Assembly (NCBI RefSeq): GCF_002930615.1
Contig: NZ_PSNX01000016.1
Location: forward strand, 42,265 to 106,264
Reading direction: 5' to 3'
Source: Caldimonas caldifontis
GTDB lineage: Bacteria; Pseudomonadota; Gammaproteobacteria; Burkholderiales; Burkholderiaceae_C
Length of the DNA: 64,000 nucleotides
The translations under genes were made by a program, and so were the position numbers. Shown here piece by piece: positions 37,689 through 48,350 of this stretch. Every line of letters begins with the position of its first letter. The stretch's first letter is position 1. The notes beneath the pieces were generated by a model, which did not search any database, was not told where the DNA came from, and saw only the letters and a list, made by a program, of their open reading frames with translations.

Positions 37689-39083
37689 TCACCCTGGTTT
37701 CGACCACCCCCCACCCAACGCCTTGAACAGATCCAGCGCCGCCCCCAGCCGTGCCAGCCGCGTCTGCGCGAGGTTGTCCTGCGCCGAAAAGAGCGTGCGT
37801 TGCGCGTCCAGCAGGGTCGCCAGATCGTCCACCCCTTCGCGGTAGCGGCGTTCGGCCAGCTGCAGCGCCCGCTGGGCTTCCTCGCGGATGGTCTGCTGGG
37901 CCTGCTCCTGCTCGCGGTAGCGGGCCGCCTGGGCCAGCGCCACCTCCACGTCCTGCAGGGCCGACAACACGGCCGCCCGGTAGCCCTCGACGAGCTGACG
38001 ACGCTGGGACTCGTTGAGTTCGACCTGCACCTGGCGGCGCCCGCCGTCGAAGAGGGTCTGTGCGATCGAGGCGGCCAGGGTGGCGGTGCTGACCGGGTTG
38101 CTGAAGGACAGCAAGGCCGCGGAGGCCAGGCCCGCCGAGCCGGAGAGCTCAAAGGACGGCAGCAGCGCGGCCCGCGCCGCCTCCACGTTGGCATCGGCGG
38201 CGGCCAGGCGCGCTTGCGCGGCGGCGAGGTCGGGGCGGCGCACCAGCAGATCGGAGGGCAGGCCTGGGGCCACCTCGGGAATGGCCACGGCCGCGAAGTC
38301 CGCCTCGGGAACGGCATAGCCCTGAGGCGCACGGCCCAGCAGCAAGGCCAGCGCCCCCTCGGTCTGGCGCAGCTGCTCCTGCAGGGGCAGCAAGGCGGCG
38401 CGCTGGCTCAGCACGGTGGTGCGCTGGCGGCTGAGGTCCAGCGCCGAGGCAGCGCCGTTGCGATAGCGCACCTCCACGATGTTGAACAGTCGTTCGGCCA
38501 GCGCCAGGTTCTCGCGGGCGATGTCCAGGCGCACACGCAGCGCCAGGGTCTGGAACCAGGCCTGGGCCACACCGGCTGCGAGGCTGAGGCGGGCGCTGTC
38601 GAGGTCGAAGCGGCTGGCCTCGACGCCCGCCTGGGCACTGCGGCGGCCCGCAGCCAGACGGCCCCACAGGTCCACCTCGTAGCCCACCGACAGCGAGGCG
38701 CTGGTCGATTCGCTGCGGCTCGACGGCCCGTCGCCGCCGTCGCTGCGGCGTGCCGAGGTGCTGGCGCCGGCACTCACCGAGGGAAAGAGCGAGGCGCCGG
38801 CATTGCGCAGGCCCAGTTCGGCCTGCACGACACGCTCGGCCGTCTGCGCCAGGTCGGGGTTGGCCGCCAGGGCTTCGTCGATGAGGTCGAGCAGCGGGGC
38901 CGCACCGAAGCTGCGCCACCAGGAGCCCTCGAGCGAGGGCGCCGGCGTGACAGACGTCGTCCAGGCCGAAGGCATGGCGACCTCCACTCGTGTGGCCGGC
39001 CCCTGGAGGGCGCAGCCGGTGAGCGTGAGGCCCAGGATCAGCGGCCAGGCCGCGTGGCGCAGGGACAGCAAGGGAGCACTCAT
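37689..39083 (-). CDS. NodT family outer-membrane efflux lipoprotein
   Basis: 464 residues. The signal ends in a lipobox (LTLTGC, Cys about 24). The body has two repeats of TolC type: [36 protein letters not shown] early and [40 protein letters not shown] in the middle, then a long coiled-coil to the end. It forms the outer-membrane channel for the MacAB genes upstream (15-base gap to macB). NodT and OprM/CusC groups cannot be told apart here. Confidence 0.87.
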   Translation of the reverse strand: MSAPLLSLRHAAWPLILGLTLTGCALQGPATRVEVAMPSAWTTSVTPAPSLEGSWWRSFGAAPLLDLIDEALAANPDLAQTAERVVQAELGLRNAGASLFPSVSAGASTSARRSDGGDGPSSRSESTSASLSVGYEVDLWGRLAAGRRSAQAGVEASRFDLDSARLSLAAGVAQAWFQTLALRVRLDIARENLALAERLFNIVEVRYRNGAASALDLSRQRTTVLSQRAALLPLQEQLRQTEGALALLLGRAPQGYAVPEADFAAVAIPEVAPGLPSDLLVRRPDLAAAQARLAAADANVEAARAALLPSFELSGSAGLASAALLSFSNPVSTATLAASIAQTLFDGGRRQVQVELNESQRRQLVEGYRAAVLSALQDVEVALAQAARYREQEQAQQTIREEAQRALQLAERRYREGVDDLATLLDAQRTLFSAQDNLAQTRLARLGAALDLFKALGGGWSKPG

Positions 39084-39098
39084 GTCGTTGGGCGGCAG

Positions 39099-41093
39099 TT
39101 ATTGGGCGGACAGCGCGACCACCGGATCGAGCCGCGCGGCCTTGCGCGCCGGCAGGAAACCAAAGACCAGCCCGGTGGCAAAGGCACAGCCAAAGGCCAG
39201 CAGGACCGGTGAGGCCGAGTACTGCACGGCCGGTCCGAAGGCCCCGACCACGGCCGCCACACTCAGGCCCGCCACCACGCCCACGGCCCCGCCCAGCGAC
39301 GTGACCACCAGGGCCTCGATCAGGAACTGCTGCATGATGTTGCGCTCGCGCGCCCCCGTGGCCATGCGGATGCCGATCTCGCGCGTGCGTTCGGTCACCG
39401 AGACGAGCATGATGTTCATCACGCCGATCCCGCCCACCAGCAGGGAGATGGCCGCGATCGAGCCGAGCAGGATGGTCATGGTGTTGGCCGTCTGCTCGGT
39501 GGTCTCGATGATCGAGGCCATGTTGCGGATCTGGTAGTCCACCACCCCATGGCGTTCGAGCAGCAGCAGCTCCACGTCCTGCTGGGTCTGGTCGATGCGG
39601 CTCACATCCTCCACCGCCACCGTCACGTTGCGCAGGTGGCGCTGGCCCGACACCCGCAGGCTGCTGGTCTCGAAGGGGATGAATATCACGTCGTCCTGGT
39701 CGGAGCCCATGGGCGAGGCCCCGCGTTCGGCCATGACGCCGATCACCTGGAAGACGAGGTTGTTGACCAGCACGTACTGGCCCAGCGGGTCTTGGCCATC
39801 GGGAAAGAGGGCGCGCGCCACGGTCTGGCCCAGCACGGCCACGGCCGCATAGTCGAGCGCATCGGCCTCGCTGAAGAAGATGCCCTGGGCCACGGGCCAC
39901 TGGCGCGCCAGCGGGAACAGATGCGAGGTGCCGTTGGCCGAGGTCTGCATGTCCTGGTTGCCGAAGCGCACCGTCACCGTGGTGTTCTGCTCGGGAATGG
40001 CCGCCAGCACGTTGGGAACCTCGGCGTTGATCGCCTTCACGTCCTCGTTCACGAGCGTGGTGATGCCCCAGCTGCCCCGCTGGTTGGGGGCGCCGGGACG
40101 CACCAGAAGCAGGTTGGAGCCCATCGCGCCGATGCGGTCGAGCACCTGCTGCTTGGCGCCGTCGCCGATGGCCATCATCGCAATGACCGAGCCCACGCCG
40201 ATCACGATGCCCAGCAAGGTGAGCACCGCACGGAAGACATTGCTGCGCAGTGAGCGCCAGGCCATCTTGGCAGCCTCGACGATCTCGGCCAGGACCGACC
40301 CATCGTGTGCAGGCGGTGCCGGCACGGCCAGGCGCGCACGGGGTGTTTCGGGAGAGGCGGCCTGGGCGCGGTCGGCCACGATGCGGCCATCCTTGATCTC
40401 GATGATGCGCTGGGCGTGATCGGCCACTTCCTTCTCGTGGGTGATGAGGATCACCGTGTGCCCGCGCTGCCACAGCTCGGTGAGCAGGCGCATCACCTCC
40501 TCGCCCGTCTTGCTGTCCAGCGCGCCGGTGGGTTCATCGGCCAGCAGGATGCGCCCGCCGTTCATCAGGGCCCGCGCAATCGACACCCGCTGCTGCTGGC
40601 CGCCCGACAGCTGGTTGGGGCGGTGGTGCAGGCGGTCGGCCAGCCCCAGCTCACCGAGCAGTTCGCGCGCGCGCGCATGCCGCTGGGCCGGCGGGCTGCC
40701 GGAGTACATCGCCGGCACTTCCACGTTTTCCAGCGCGGTGGCGCCCGCGATGAGGTGATAGCTCTGGAAGACGAAGCCGAACTCCTCGCGGCGCAGGCGG
40801 GCCAGCTCGTCACTGTCCAGCGATGCCACCTCCTGGCCCCGGAAACGGTAGCTGCCGGCGGTGGGCCGGTCGAGGCAGCCGAGGATGTTCATCAGGGTGG
40901 ACTTGCCCGAACCCGAGGCGCCCATGATGGCGACGAACTCGCCTTCACGGATCGTGAGGTCCACGCCATGCAGCACCTGCACGGCCGCCTCGCCGGCGTT
41001 GTACACACGGGTCACGCCCGACAGCGCGATCAGCGGTGGCCCTTCGGGCCCATCGCCGGTGGCGTGCAGCGAGACTTCGGTTTCGCGCTTCAT
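39099..41093 (-). CDS. macB: MacB-type ABC transporter (ATPase fused to permease)
   Basis: 664 residues. ATPase domain: Walker [10 protein letters not shown] (58-66), signature [15 protein letters not shown], Walker [13 protein letters not shown]. Then a membrane segment (about 285), a large periplasmic domain (about 310-530) and three more segments near the end with [20 protein letters not shown], the MacB hallmark. It drives export of macrolides, toxins or lipopeptides through MacA and the NodT channel. It overlaps macA by four bases. Confidence 0.9.
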   Translation of the reverse strand: MKRETEVSLHATGDGPEGPPLIALSGVTRVYNAGEAAVQVLHGVDLTIREGEFVAIMGASGSGKSTLMNILGCLDRPTAGSYRFRGQEVASLDSDELARLRREEFGFVFQSYHLIAGATALENVEVPAMYSGSPPAQRHARARELLGELGLADRLHHRPNQLSGGQQQRVSIARALMNGGRILLADEPTGALDSKTGEEVMRLLTELWQRGHTVILITHEKEVADHAQRIIEIKDGRIVADRAQAASPETPRARLAVPAPPAHDGSVLAEIVEAAKMAWRSLRSNVFRAVLTLLGIVIGVGSVIAMMAIGDGAKQQVLDRIGAMGSNLLLVRPGAPNQRGSWGITTLVNEDVKAINAEVPNVLAAIPEQNTTVTVRFGNQDMQTSANGTSHLFPLARQWPVAQGIFFSEADALDYAAVAVLGQTVARALFPDGQDPLGQYVLVNNLVFQVIGVMAERGASPMGSDQDDVIFIPFETSSLRVSGQRHLRNVTVAVEDVSRIDQTQQDVELLLLERHGVVDYQIRNMASIIETTEQTANTMTILLGSIAAISLLVGGIGVMNIMLVSVTERTREIGIRMATGARERNIMQQFLIEALVVTSLGGAVGVVAGLSVAAVVGAFGPAVQYSASPVLLAFGCAFATGLVFGFLPARKAARLDPVVALSAQ

Positions 41094-42514
41094 CGCCGCG
41101 GCGCTCCGCCCAGGCCCAGGGGGTTGGAGGACGCGCCCGACGGCCGCTCATTCCCACGGCCGGCCACCTGACGCTGGCCGGCGATCACCTCCTCGCCCAC
41201 TGCCAGGCCGGACAGCACCTGCACCTGCACGCGGTTGCTCACGCCCAGCTCCACGGTGCGTTCCTCGATGCGACCTTCGGCGTCGATCACACGCACCGTG
41301 GCGCGCCGTGGCGCACCGTTGCCGCCCGCGGCCGCGCGGCGCTCGCGCAGCGCCTGGCGCTGGTCGGGCGTCAGTCGCTCCAAGGTCACGCGGCGTTCAT
41401 CCGGCGTCATGGCGGCCAGGGCCTCGCGGCTGGGCAGGCCCTCGACGCCGGGGGCCGCCGCGCCCGCAGGGGCGCCGTTCGCGCTCGCCGGTGCCGGCTC
41501 GGGTGCATCGCGCGGCGCGCGGCGCGGGGCTGCCGTCACCGCTGCGGCCGGCACCCACACGGCATCCCGCGCCGACGCCGCCACGAAGAAGACCTGGGCG
41601 GTCATCTGCGTCATCAGCGTCTGGTTGGGGTTGGGCACATCGAAGAGCGCGTTGTAGAGCACCACGTTGTTCGTCACCGTGGGTGTGGGCTCGATCTTGC
41701 GCAGCTCGCCCGACCACCGCCGTCCCTGCCCGCCCAGGATGGTGAAGTAGGCCGGCATGCCCAGGCGCAGCTTGCTCACGTCGGCTTCGGACACCTGGGT
41801 CTGCACCGTCATCGTGGACAGGTCGGCGATGCGCATCAGGATGGGCGCCGACTGGTTGGTGTTGAGCGTCTGGCCCTGGCGCGCCGTGATCGACACCACC
41901 GTGCCATCCATGGGCGCGTAGATCTTGGCAAAACGCAGGTTGGCCTCGTCGGCCCGCAGCGTCGACTCGGCCTGTTCGATCTGGGCCTTCAGCGCCTGGA
42001 TCTGCGCCTGCGCCGCCGCCAGCGCGGTCTCGGCCTGCTGAAGCGATTCCTGCGTGGTCGCGTCGGCGGCCATCAGGTTCTTCTGGCGCTCGTACTGGAT
42101 CTGCGCCAGACGCAGCTGGGCCTCGCGTTCGACCATCGTGGCGCGCTGGTTGCGCAGCGAGGCGCGGCGCGCATCCACGTTGGCGGCATAGACGGTGGCG
42201 TCGATCTCGGCCAGCAGGTCCCCTTCCTTGACGTTGCTGCCCACCTCCACGTGGATCTTGTTCAGCTGGCCCGACACCTGCGCCCCCACATCCACGTAGT
42301 CGCGCGGTTGCAGCGTGCCGGTGGCGGTGACGAGGTCCTCGATGTCCCCGCGCTGCACCTTCACGATCTGGTAGGTCTCGCGCGGGTTGGGCGCCTGGCC
42401 GAAGCGCTGCCACGCCCACCAGGCCACCGCCGACACGGCGAGCAGCACCACCAGGGCCATCACCCAGCGGATCGGACGGCGGCGAGGGGCAGAAGACGGA
42501 AGGACGATGCTCAT
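41090..42514 (-). CDS. macA: MacA-type membrane fusion protein with helical insert
   Basis: 474 residues, about 100 longer than E. coli MacA. N-terminal anchor (about 17-36), then lipoyl halves ([21 protein letters not shown] and [15 protein letters not shown]) on either side of a long hairpin rich in Gln and Ala, then a beta-barrel ([20 protein letters not shown]). An extra piece of about 80 residues, rich in Ala/Pro and with two ordered helices ([15 protein letters not shown] and [12 protein letters not shown]), sits between the barrel and the final proximal domain. It links MacB to the NodT channel. Confidence 0.87.
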   Translation of the reverse strand: MSIVLPSSAPRRRPIRWVMALVVLLAVSAVAWWAWQRFGQAPNPRETYQIVKVQRGDIEDLVTATGTLQPRDYVDVGAQVSGQLNKIHVEVGSNVKEGDLLAEIDATVYAANVDARRASLRNQRATMVEREAQLRLAQIQYERQKNLMAADATTQESLQQAETALAAAQAQIQALKAQIEQAESTLRADEANLRFAKIYAPMDGTVVSITARQGQTLNTNQSAPILMRIADLSTMTVQTQVSEADVSKLRLGMPAYFTILGGQGRRWSGELRKIEPTPTVTNNVVLYNALFDVPNPNQTLMTQMTAQVFFVAASARDAVWVPAAAVTAAPRRAPRDAPEPAPASANGAPAGAAAPGVEGLPSREALAAMTPDERRVTLERLTPDQRQALRERRAAAGGNGAPRRATVRVIDAEGRIEERTVELGVSNRVQVQVLSGLAVGEEVIAGQRQVAGRGNERPSGASSNPLGLGGAPRR

Positions 42515-42678
42515 GGTCAGACAGGAAGACTCCCGGACGGCGGCCCGGGTTCAGTGACAGAGAGTGTGGCAGCCCCACGTGAAGCCTGGCGAGGCCTTGT
42601 GGGAAGTTTTGTAAAGCCCGGGGTCGAACACCGCCATCACGGTGCGATCAGCGCATGCCCACCGGGCCTTCGATGCCT

Positions 42679-44709
42679 TCAGATCGCCAGCGGGTCCACA
42701 TCGACCGCCCAGCGCACCAGGCCTTTGTGGTCGCCGCGCAGGCCGTGCAGTGCGGGCACCCAGTCGGCCAGGAAGCGCTGCAGCACCGGCCTCGACGCCG
42801 CTTCCACCAGCATCTGGGCCCGCTCGATGTTGGCCACACGCTGCAAGCTCATCGGCACCGGGGGGTAGAGCGTCACCCCCTGCGGCACTCCCGCCAGGTC
42901 CGCAGCCGCCTGCAGCCAGGCCTGCGCCCCCTCCTGGGTGCGCCCCTCGGCACGCACCAGCGCCAGGTGGGCATGCGGCGGCAGGCCGGCCATGGCCCGC
43001 TCGGCCAGCTGGCTGGCTGCAAACGCTTCGTAGTCGTGCGTGCGCAGGGCCTGATAGAGCGGATGCGCCGGGTGCCAGGTCTGCACCAGCACCTCCGACC
43101 GAGCCGCCTGTGCCGCGTCGCGCCCCGCCCGCCCGGCCGCCTGCATCAGCAGCGCAAAGAGGCGCTCGCCCGCGCGGAAATCGCTGGAGAAGAGCGCCGC
43201 ATCCGGGTTCACCACCGCCACCAGCGTCACCCCCCGGAAGTCGTGTCCCTTGGCCACCATCTGGGTGCCCACGAGGATGTCCACCTCGCCGGCATGCATG
43301 CGCCCCAGCTCGGCCTCCAGCGCCCCCTTGGCGCGGGTGGTGTCGGCGTCGATGCGGGCCACGCGCGCGCCGGGCAGGGCCTCGGCCAGCTGCTCCTCCA
43401 GCCGCTCGGTGCCGCGGCCCACGGGGCGGATGTCGGCATTGCCGCAGTCCGGGCAGGCGCGCGGCACCCGCTCGGTGTAGCCGCAGTGGTGGCAACGCAG
43501 GCTGCGGTCCGAGCGGTGGAAGACCCGCCAGGCACTGCAGTGCGGGCAGCCGCTCTTCCAGCCGCACTCCAGGCAGTGCAGCACCGGCGCATAACCCCGG
43601 CGGTTGAGCAGCACCAGGCTCTGCTCGCCGCGCTCCAGGCGCTGCCCCAGGGCGGCCAGCAGCGGCGGCGTCAAGGCCTCGTGATGCGCCGCCGCACGGG
43701 GCACGTGATTCAGGTCGATGAATTTCACCGTGGGCAGCACGCCACCGCCGATGCGGGTGGGCATGGACAGGCGCACGTAACGGCCGCGCTCGGCCTGGTG
43801 CCAGCTCTCCAGCGAGGGGGTGGCCGAGGCCAGCAGCACCGGGCACTGCTCCAGCCGCCCGCGGTAGACCGCCAGATCACGCGCCGAATAGCGCGCGCCC
43901 TCCTGGCTCTTGTAGGACGGGTCGTGTTCCTCGTCCACCACGATCAGGCCCGGCCGCGGCAGCGGGGTGAACACCGCCATGCGCGTGCCCAGCACGATGT
44001 CGGCCTGGCCCAGGTGGGCGGCCAACCAGTGGCGCAGCCGCTGGGCCGGCGTGAGGCCGCTGTGCAGCGAGACGATGAGCCGGTCGGGGAAGCGCTCGGC
44101 GAAGCGCTGCTCGAGCTGGGGCGTGAGGTTGATCTCGGGCACCAGCACCAGCGCCTGGCGCCCGGCCGCCAGGGTGTCGGCCACGGCGCGCAGATACACC
44201 TCGGTCTTGCCGCTGCCGGTGCTGCCGAAGAGCAGCGCCGGCTGGGTGCCGGCCTCGCGCCAGGCCCGCAGGGCGGCCGCCTGCTCGGGGGTGGGGTCGG
44301 GCCAGACCGGGGCCGCCCCGCCCGGCGGCGTCAGGCGCGCCAGCCGCTTGAGGCGCAACGCCAGCTGCTTGTTGTCGAGCCGGCGCAGTTCGGGCGGCAC
44401 GGCGCCCAGGGCCACCTCGCCGACGCTGCGCTGGTAGTAGCCGGCCGCAAAGCTCACCAGGTTGCACCAGTGGGGTGGCAGCGGCGCCAGGGTGTCGAGC
44501 GCCGCCGCCACCGGGCGCAACTCGACGCCGGGCTCCGGGTCGCCCGCCGCGGCCGGCCAGACGATGCCGCACACCATGCGCCGGCCCAAGGGCACCTGCA
44601 CCAGCGTCCCCGCCGGCCAGGCGGTGTCGCTCAGATAGCTCAAGGCTTCGCGCAAGGCGCTGTGCTGCGGCGCATCGACCACCACGGCCAGGGTGCAGGC
44701 TTGAGACAT
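42679..44709 (-). CDS. priA: Primosomal replication protein PriA (helicase)
   Basis: 676 residues from the ATG at 44709. The helicase core has Walker A GSTGSGKTE, DEEHD, ASATPSLES and AGRAGRD. Eight zinc-binding cysteines occur in order in CLECGWKSGCPHC and, later, CHHCGYTERVPRACPDCG. PriA reloads the replisome at stalled forks. The N-terminal DNA-binding domain and C-terminal domain are complete. A long non-coding region precedes it. Confidence 0.92.
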   Translation of the reverse strand: MSQACTLAVVVDAPQHSALREALSYLSDTAWPAGTLVQVPLGRRMVCGIVWPAAAGDPEPGVELRPVAAALDTLAPLPPHWCNLVSFAAGYYQRSVGEVALGAVPPELRRLDNKQLALRLKRLARLTPPGGAAPVWPDPTPEQAAALRAWREAGTQPALLFGSTGSGKTEVYLRAVADTLAAGRQALVLVPEINLTPQLEQRFAERFPDRLIVSLHSGLTPAQRLRHWLAAHLGQADIVLGTRMAVFTPLPRPGLIVVDEEHDPSYKSQEGARYSARDLAVYRGRLEQCPVLLASATPSLESWHQAERGRYVRLSMPTRIGGGVLPTVKFIDLNHVPRAAAHHEALTPPLLAALGQRLERGEQSLVLLNRRGYAPVLHCLECGWKSGCPHCSAWRVFHRSDRSLRCHHCGYTERVPRACPDCGNADIRPVGRGTERLEEQLAEALPGARVARIDADTTRAKGALEAELGRMHAGEVDILVGTQMVAKGHDFRGVTLVAVVNPDAALFSSDFRAGERLFALLMQAAGRAGRDAAQAARSEVLVQTWHPAHPLYQALRTHDYEAFAASQLAERAMAGLPPHAHLALVRAEGRTQEGAQAWLQAAADLAGVPQGVTLYPPVPMSLQRVANIERAQMLVEAASRPVLQRFLADWVPALHGLRGDHKGLVRWAVDVDPLAI

Positions 44710-44712
44710 CAA

Positions 44713-45059
44713 CTTGGCGTGCAGTCTTGTGAGTTCGTCGAGAAAACGGGGCTAAGCACTTGAGAACAAAGGCTTTTCCCAGACATCCACAGAACCTGTG
44801 GAAAACTTTGTGGGCAAGCTGCGAAAACGCTCGCTAAGTGCTTGTGCCGTCAAGGCCAGCTTGGTTTGATGCAGTCCTGAGCACGCGATCTGTATCCATA
44901 TGAATCAAGCACTTAGCGCTGCCTTGTCGCCTGCCGATGCTTCACCGCAGCATTTGTCGAAGGACGCAGGTGCTCGCTCCAATTTGGGGATAAGTCAAGC
45001 TGCAAGTGACCGATTTGGGGGTAAGCCCGGGTTGTTCCGTGCGATGTGCGCAAAGCCTG
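44713..45059. other. 347-base non-coding region upstream of priA
   Basis: No convincing gene. It holds three related palindrome-like motifs: GCTAAGCACTTG (44751-44762), GCTAAGTGCTTG (44833-44844) and CAAGCACTTAGC (44906-44917). The second and third are exact reverse complements. It also has an inverted repeat TCCACA-N5-TGTGGA (44786-44802), followed by TGTGGAAAA (44797-44805), and two near-copies of TTTGGGGATAAG at 44983-44994 and 45014-45025; these resemble degenerate DnaA boxes. The stretch is less GC-rich than its surroundings. Confidence 0.7.
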
Positions 45060-46151
45060 TCACCGGCTGACCCGTTGTGCACGCGAGTGTCGGTGCACCG
45101 TGTCCACCAGCACCTGCACATGCTCGGGCGGCGTGAACTGGCTGATGCCATGACCCAGGTTGAACACATGTCCGGCCCAGCTGCCATCGGGATTGCGGGG
45201 CGTGCCGAAACTGTCGAGCGTACGGATCACCTCAGCCTCCACCTGCGCAGGCTCGGCAAACAACACGTTGGGATCGAGATTGCCCTGCAAGGCCACGCGA
45301 TGGCCCACCTGGGCACGAGCCCGACCCAGGTTCACCGTCCAGTCGAGCCCGACGGCTTCGGTGGGCAGGGCGGCGATCTCGTCCAGCCACAGCCCGCCCC
45401 CCTTGGTGAAGACGATGCGCGGTACCACGCGGCCCTCGTGCTCACGGATCAGCTGGTCCAGCACCCGGCGCGTGTAGGCGAGGCTGAAGGTCTGGAAGGC
45501 GCCATCGGCCAGCACACCGCCCCAGGAATCGAACACCATGACCGCCTGGGCCCCCGCCTCGATCTGGGCATTCAGGTAGGCCGCCACCGCATCTGCGTTG
45601 ACCGACAGGATGCGGTGCATCAGGTCCGGACGGCGGTACATGAGGCTCTTGACCAGACGGTAGTCGTCCGAGCCGCTGCCCTCGACCATGTAGCAGGCCA
45701 GGGTCCAGGGGCTGCCTGAGAAGCCGATCAGCGGGACCCGGCCATCGAGGGCCTTGCGGATGGAGCGCACCGCGTCGAAGACATACTGCAAGCGGGCCAT
45801 GTCGGGCACGGCCAGCTTCGCCACATCGGCCTCGTCGCGCACCGGTGTGGCAAAGCGCGGGCCTTCACCCTGGGCGAAGCTCAGCCCCAGCCCCATGGCG
45901 TCGGGCACGGTGAGGATGTCCGAAAACAGGATGGCTGCATCCAGGTCGTAGCGCTCCAGCGGCTGCAGCGTGACCTCGGTGGCCAGGTCGGGCGAGGTGG
46001 CCAGGCCCATGAAACTGCCGGCCCGCTCGCGCGTGGCCTTGTATTCGGGCAGGTAGCGGCCGGCCTGTCGCATCAGCCACACTGGAGTGTGATCGGTGGG
46101 CTGGCGCAGCAGGGCACGCAGGAACTGGTCGTTGTGCAGTGGGGCGGTCAT
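45060..46151 (-). CDS. hemE: Uroporphyrinogen decarboxylase
   Basis: 363 residues. The start [28 protein letters not shown] contains the conserved Arg pair that holds the substrate carboxylates, and [12 protein letters not shown] includes the catalytic Asp. [15 protein letters not shown] and the end [19 protein letters not shown] are also conserved. It converts uroporphyrinogen III to coproporphyrinogen III in haem synthesis. The ATG at 46151 is preferred; the longer frame adds 48 residues unlike any HemE. It is divergent from the lemA-type gene. Confidence 0.94.
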   Translation of the reverse strand: MTAPLHNDQFLRALLRQPTDHTPVWLMRQAGRYLPEYKATRERAGSFMGLATSPDLATEVTLQPLERYDLDAAILFSDILTVPDAMGLGLSFAQGEGPRFATPVRDEADVAKLAVPDMARLQYVFDAVRSIRKALDGRVPLIGFSGSPWTLACYMVEGSGSDDYRLVKSLMYRRPDLMHRILSVNADAVAAYLNAQIEAGAQAVMVFDSWGGVLADGAFQTFSLAYTRRVLDQLIREHEGRVVPRIVFTKGGGLWLDEIAALPTEAVGLDWTVNLGRARAQVGHRVALQGNLDPNVLFAEPAQVEAEVIRTLDSFGTPRNPDGSWAGHVFNLGHGISQFTPPEHVQVLVDTVHRHSRAQRVSR

Positions 46152-46233
46152 CGCAGGATTGTAAAAGTGAGGGGCGGCCCCAACTGGGGCAGGCGTGGCA
46201 AGATCATGCACCGAACACCTGAGGGAGACTGCC

Positions 46234-46848
46234 ATGATCCACTTTTTCCGCCGACTGACGGTTGGCCTCACCGTGGCCGCCGGGCTGCTGCTCACTGGCT
46301 GCGGTTACAACGACTTCCAGCGCCTGGACGAACAGGTCAAGGCCTCGTGGTCGGAGGTGCTCAACCAGTACCAGCGCCGCGCCGACCTCATCCCCAACAT
46401 CGTCAACACCGTCAAGGGTGAAGCCAACTTCGAGCAGGAGACCTTGACCCGCGTGATCGAAGCCCGCTCGCGCGCCACCGCGCTGCAGGTCACGCCCGAG
46501 ACGCTGAACAACCCCGAGGCCTTCAACCGCTTCCAGCAGGCGCAGGGCGAGCTGGGCAGCGCGCTGTCGCGCCTGATGGCCATCAGCGAGAACTACCCCA
46601 CCCTGAAGGCCAACCAGGGCTTCCAGGACCTGCGCGTCCAGCTCGAAGGCACCGAGAACCGCATCACGGTGGCCCGCAACAGCTACATCAAGGCCGTGCA
46701 GGCGTACAACGTGCTTGCCCGCAGCTTCCCCACCAACCTCACGGCCATGGTCTTCCGCTATGAGCCCAAGCCCAGCTTCACGGTGACCAACGAGGCCGAG
46801 ATCTCGCGTCCGCCGACGGTGGACTTCGGCGGCGGGGCCTCGCGCTGA
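46234..46848 (+). CDS. LemA family lipoprotein
   Basis: 204 residues. A signal peptide ends in a lipobox (LLLTGC, Cys about 22). The helical body ([41 protein letters not shown], in pieces) and the [19 protein letters not shown] segment are typical of LemA. Ribosome site GAGGGAG before the ATG. First gene of a three-gene operon with two TPM-domain genes, the usual context of LemA; role in envelope maintenance is inferred. Confidence 0.87.
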   Translation: MIHFFRRLTVGLTVAAGLLLTGCGYNDFQRLDEQVKASWSEVLNQYQRRADLIPNIVNTVKGEANFEQETLTRVIEARSRATALQVTPETLNNPEAFNRFQQAQGELGSALSRLMAISENYPTLKANQGFQDLRVQLEGTENRITVARNSYIKAVQAYNVLARSFPTNLTAMVFRYEPKPSFTVTNEAEISRPPTVDFGGGASR

Positions 46849-46850
46849 GC

Positions 46851-47762
46851 ATGATGGGCGCCCTCACCCGGTGGCGGGCCGCTGCAGCGCTGGGCCTGGG
46901 CCTGCTGGGCAGCCTCCTGCTGCCGCTCGCGCAGGCGCAGGAGCTGCAGCCCGTGCCGGCGCTCACCGCGCGCGTGATCGACCAGACGGCCACCCTGCGC
47001 CCCGAACAGCAGCAGGCGCTGGAGGCCAAGCTGGCAGCTTTCGAGCAAGCCCAGGGCAGCCAGATCGTGGTGCTGATGGTGGCCAGCACCCAGCCGGAGG
47101 ACATTGCCGCCTATGCCTACCGTGTGGCGGACGCCTGGAAGATCGGCCGGCGGGACGTGGGCGATGGCCTCCTGCTCGTGGTGGCGAAGAATGACCGCCG
47201 CGTGCGTATCGAGGTGGCCCGTGCGCTCGAGGGGGCCATCCCCGACCTGGCCGCCTACCGCATCATCGACGAGTTCATCACCCCGGCTTTCCGCCAGGGT
47301 GACTTTGCCGGCGGCATCGACGCCGGCCTGGACCGCCTCATGGGCCTGATCCGCGGGGAGGGCCTGCCCGCCCCCGCGCAGGGCAGCCGGCGCGGTGATG
47401 CCGCGCCCGGGCTGGGCGAGTGGCTGGCCTTCGTGCTGGTGGGCACCCCCATCGTCGGCGGCATCCTGTCCAGCATGATGGGGCGGCGCCTGGGCTCGCT
47501 CGCCACGGGCGGCGTCATCGGGGCCGTGGGCTGGCTGGTCACGGCGTCGATCCTGATGGGCGCGCTGATCGGCGTCGTGGCCCTGGTGGTCGCCCTGGCC
47601 ATGGGCTCGGGCGGCGGTATCGGTGGCGGCCGGGGCGGCCGCTCGGGCGGCCCCGTCATCTGGGGTGGCGGTCGCGGGGGCGGCGGCTGGGGTGGCGGGG
47701 GCGGTTTCGGCTCCGGGGGCGGCGGCAGCTTCGGTGGAGGCGGTGCCTCCGGGCGGTGGTGA
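46851..47762 (+). CDS. TPM domain membrane protein (YgcG-like)
   Basis: 303 residues. Signal peptide (to about 30), a TPM_phosphatase domain (about 38-165; ARVIDQTATLRPEQQQALEAKL, WKIGRRDVGDGLLLVVAKNDRRVRIEV), two membrane segments (about 195-255), and a Gly/Ser-rich tail ending GGGGASGRW. This is the YgcG/BatE-neighbour layout. It begins two bases after the LemA stop. In plants the TPM fold assists photosystem repair; in bacteria its role is unclear. Confidence 0.85.
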   Translation: MMGALTRWRAAAALGLGLLGSLLLPLAQAQELQPVPALTARVIDQTATLRPEQQQALEAKLAAFEQAQGSQIVVLMVASTQPEDIAAYAYRVADAWKIGRRDVGDGLLLVVAKNDRRVRIEVARALEGAIPDLAAYRIIDEFITPAFRQGDFAGGIDAGLDRLMGLIRGEGLPAPAQGSRRGDAAPGLGEWLAFVLVGTPIVGGILSSMMGRRLGSLATGGVIGAVGWLVTASILMGALIGVVALVVALAMGSGGGIGGGRGGRSGGPVIWGGGRGGGGWGGGGGFGSGGGGSFGGGGASGRW

Positions 47763-47764
47763 GC

Positions 47765-48277
47765 ATGGTCAGCCTGCTGCGCTTCCTCAAACACCGCTGG
47801 TGGGACGACCGCGATGCCCGCCGGCTGCTCGACGCCGCCGCGCTGCAGCGCCTGCAGCAGCGCGTGGCCGACAGCGAGCGCCGCCACAGCGGCGAGATCC
47901 GCGTGTGTGTCGAAGCCAGCCTGCCGCTGAGCTACCTCTGGCGCGACGGCCACATCCGCGAACGGGCCTTGAGCCTCTTCGGCAAGCTCGGCGTGTGGGA
48001 CACCGAACTCAACAACGGCGTGCTCATCTACGTGCTGCTCGTCGAGCACGACATCGAGATCGTGGCTGACCGGGGCCTGGCCCGCCACATCGCCCCCGAC
48101 CAGTGGCAGCCGCTCATCGCCCACATGGCCGAAGCCTTTGCCCAGGGCCGCTTCGAAGAGGGCCTGGCCCGCGCCATCGACGAGGTCAGCGCCCTGCTCG
48201 AACGCCACTTCCCCGTGGCTGCCGGCCAAGCCGGCGTGAACGAACTGCCCGACCCGGTCGTCGACTTGCGGCGCTGA
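47765..48277 (+). CDS. Second TPM domain protein
   Basis: 170 residues. RVADSERRHSGEIRVCVEASLPLSYLW and the following VWDTELNNGVLIYVLLVEHDIEIVADRGLA are TPM features shared with the preceding gene, but there is no signal peptide and no Gly-rich tail. It starts two bases after the stop of the first TPM gene and completes the lemA-TPM-TPM operon. A bidirectional hairpin follows. Confidence 0.82.
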   Translation: MVSLLRFLKHRWWDDRDARRLLDAAALQRLQQRVADSERRHSGEIRVCVEASLPLSYLWRDGHIRERALSLFGKLGVWDTELNNGVLIYVLLVEHDIEIVADRGLARHIAPDQWQPLIAHMAEAFAQGRFEEGLARAIDEVSALLERHFPVAAGQAGVNELPDPVVDLRR

Positions 48278-48303
48278 TCGGACCACAAAGCGGCCCACAA
48301 AGC

Positions 48304-48330
48304 ACAACGCCCACACGATGTGGGCGTTGT
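48304..48330. terminator. Bidirectional hairpin between the TPM operon and the atp operon
   Basis: A perfect 12-base stem (ACAACGCCCACA / TGTGGGCGTTGT) around CGA sits between two convergent operons. On the minus strand it is followed by GCTTTGTGG. It probably ends both transcripts, though neither side has a classical T-run. Confidence 0.65.
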
Positions 48331-48350
48331 CGTGGCTGGCGAGGAGCCGC

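Noticed and set aside
44785..45025. Calling the hemE-priA gap the chromosomal origin
   Set aside because: The boxes are imperfect, there is no dnaA, dnaN or gyrB nearby and no AT-rich unwinding region is obvious; kept only as a finding to test.
47600..47762. Gly-rich repeat at the end of the TPM gene considered as a separate repeat element
   Set aside because: It is the usual Gly/Ser tail of YgcG-like proteins, in frame and ending at the normal stop.
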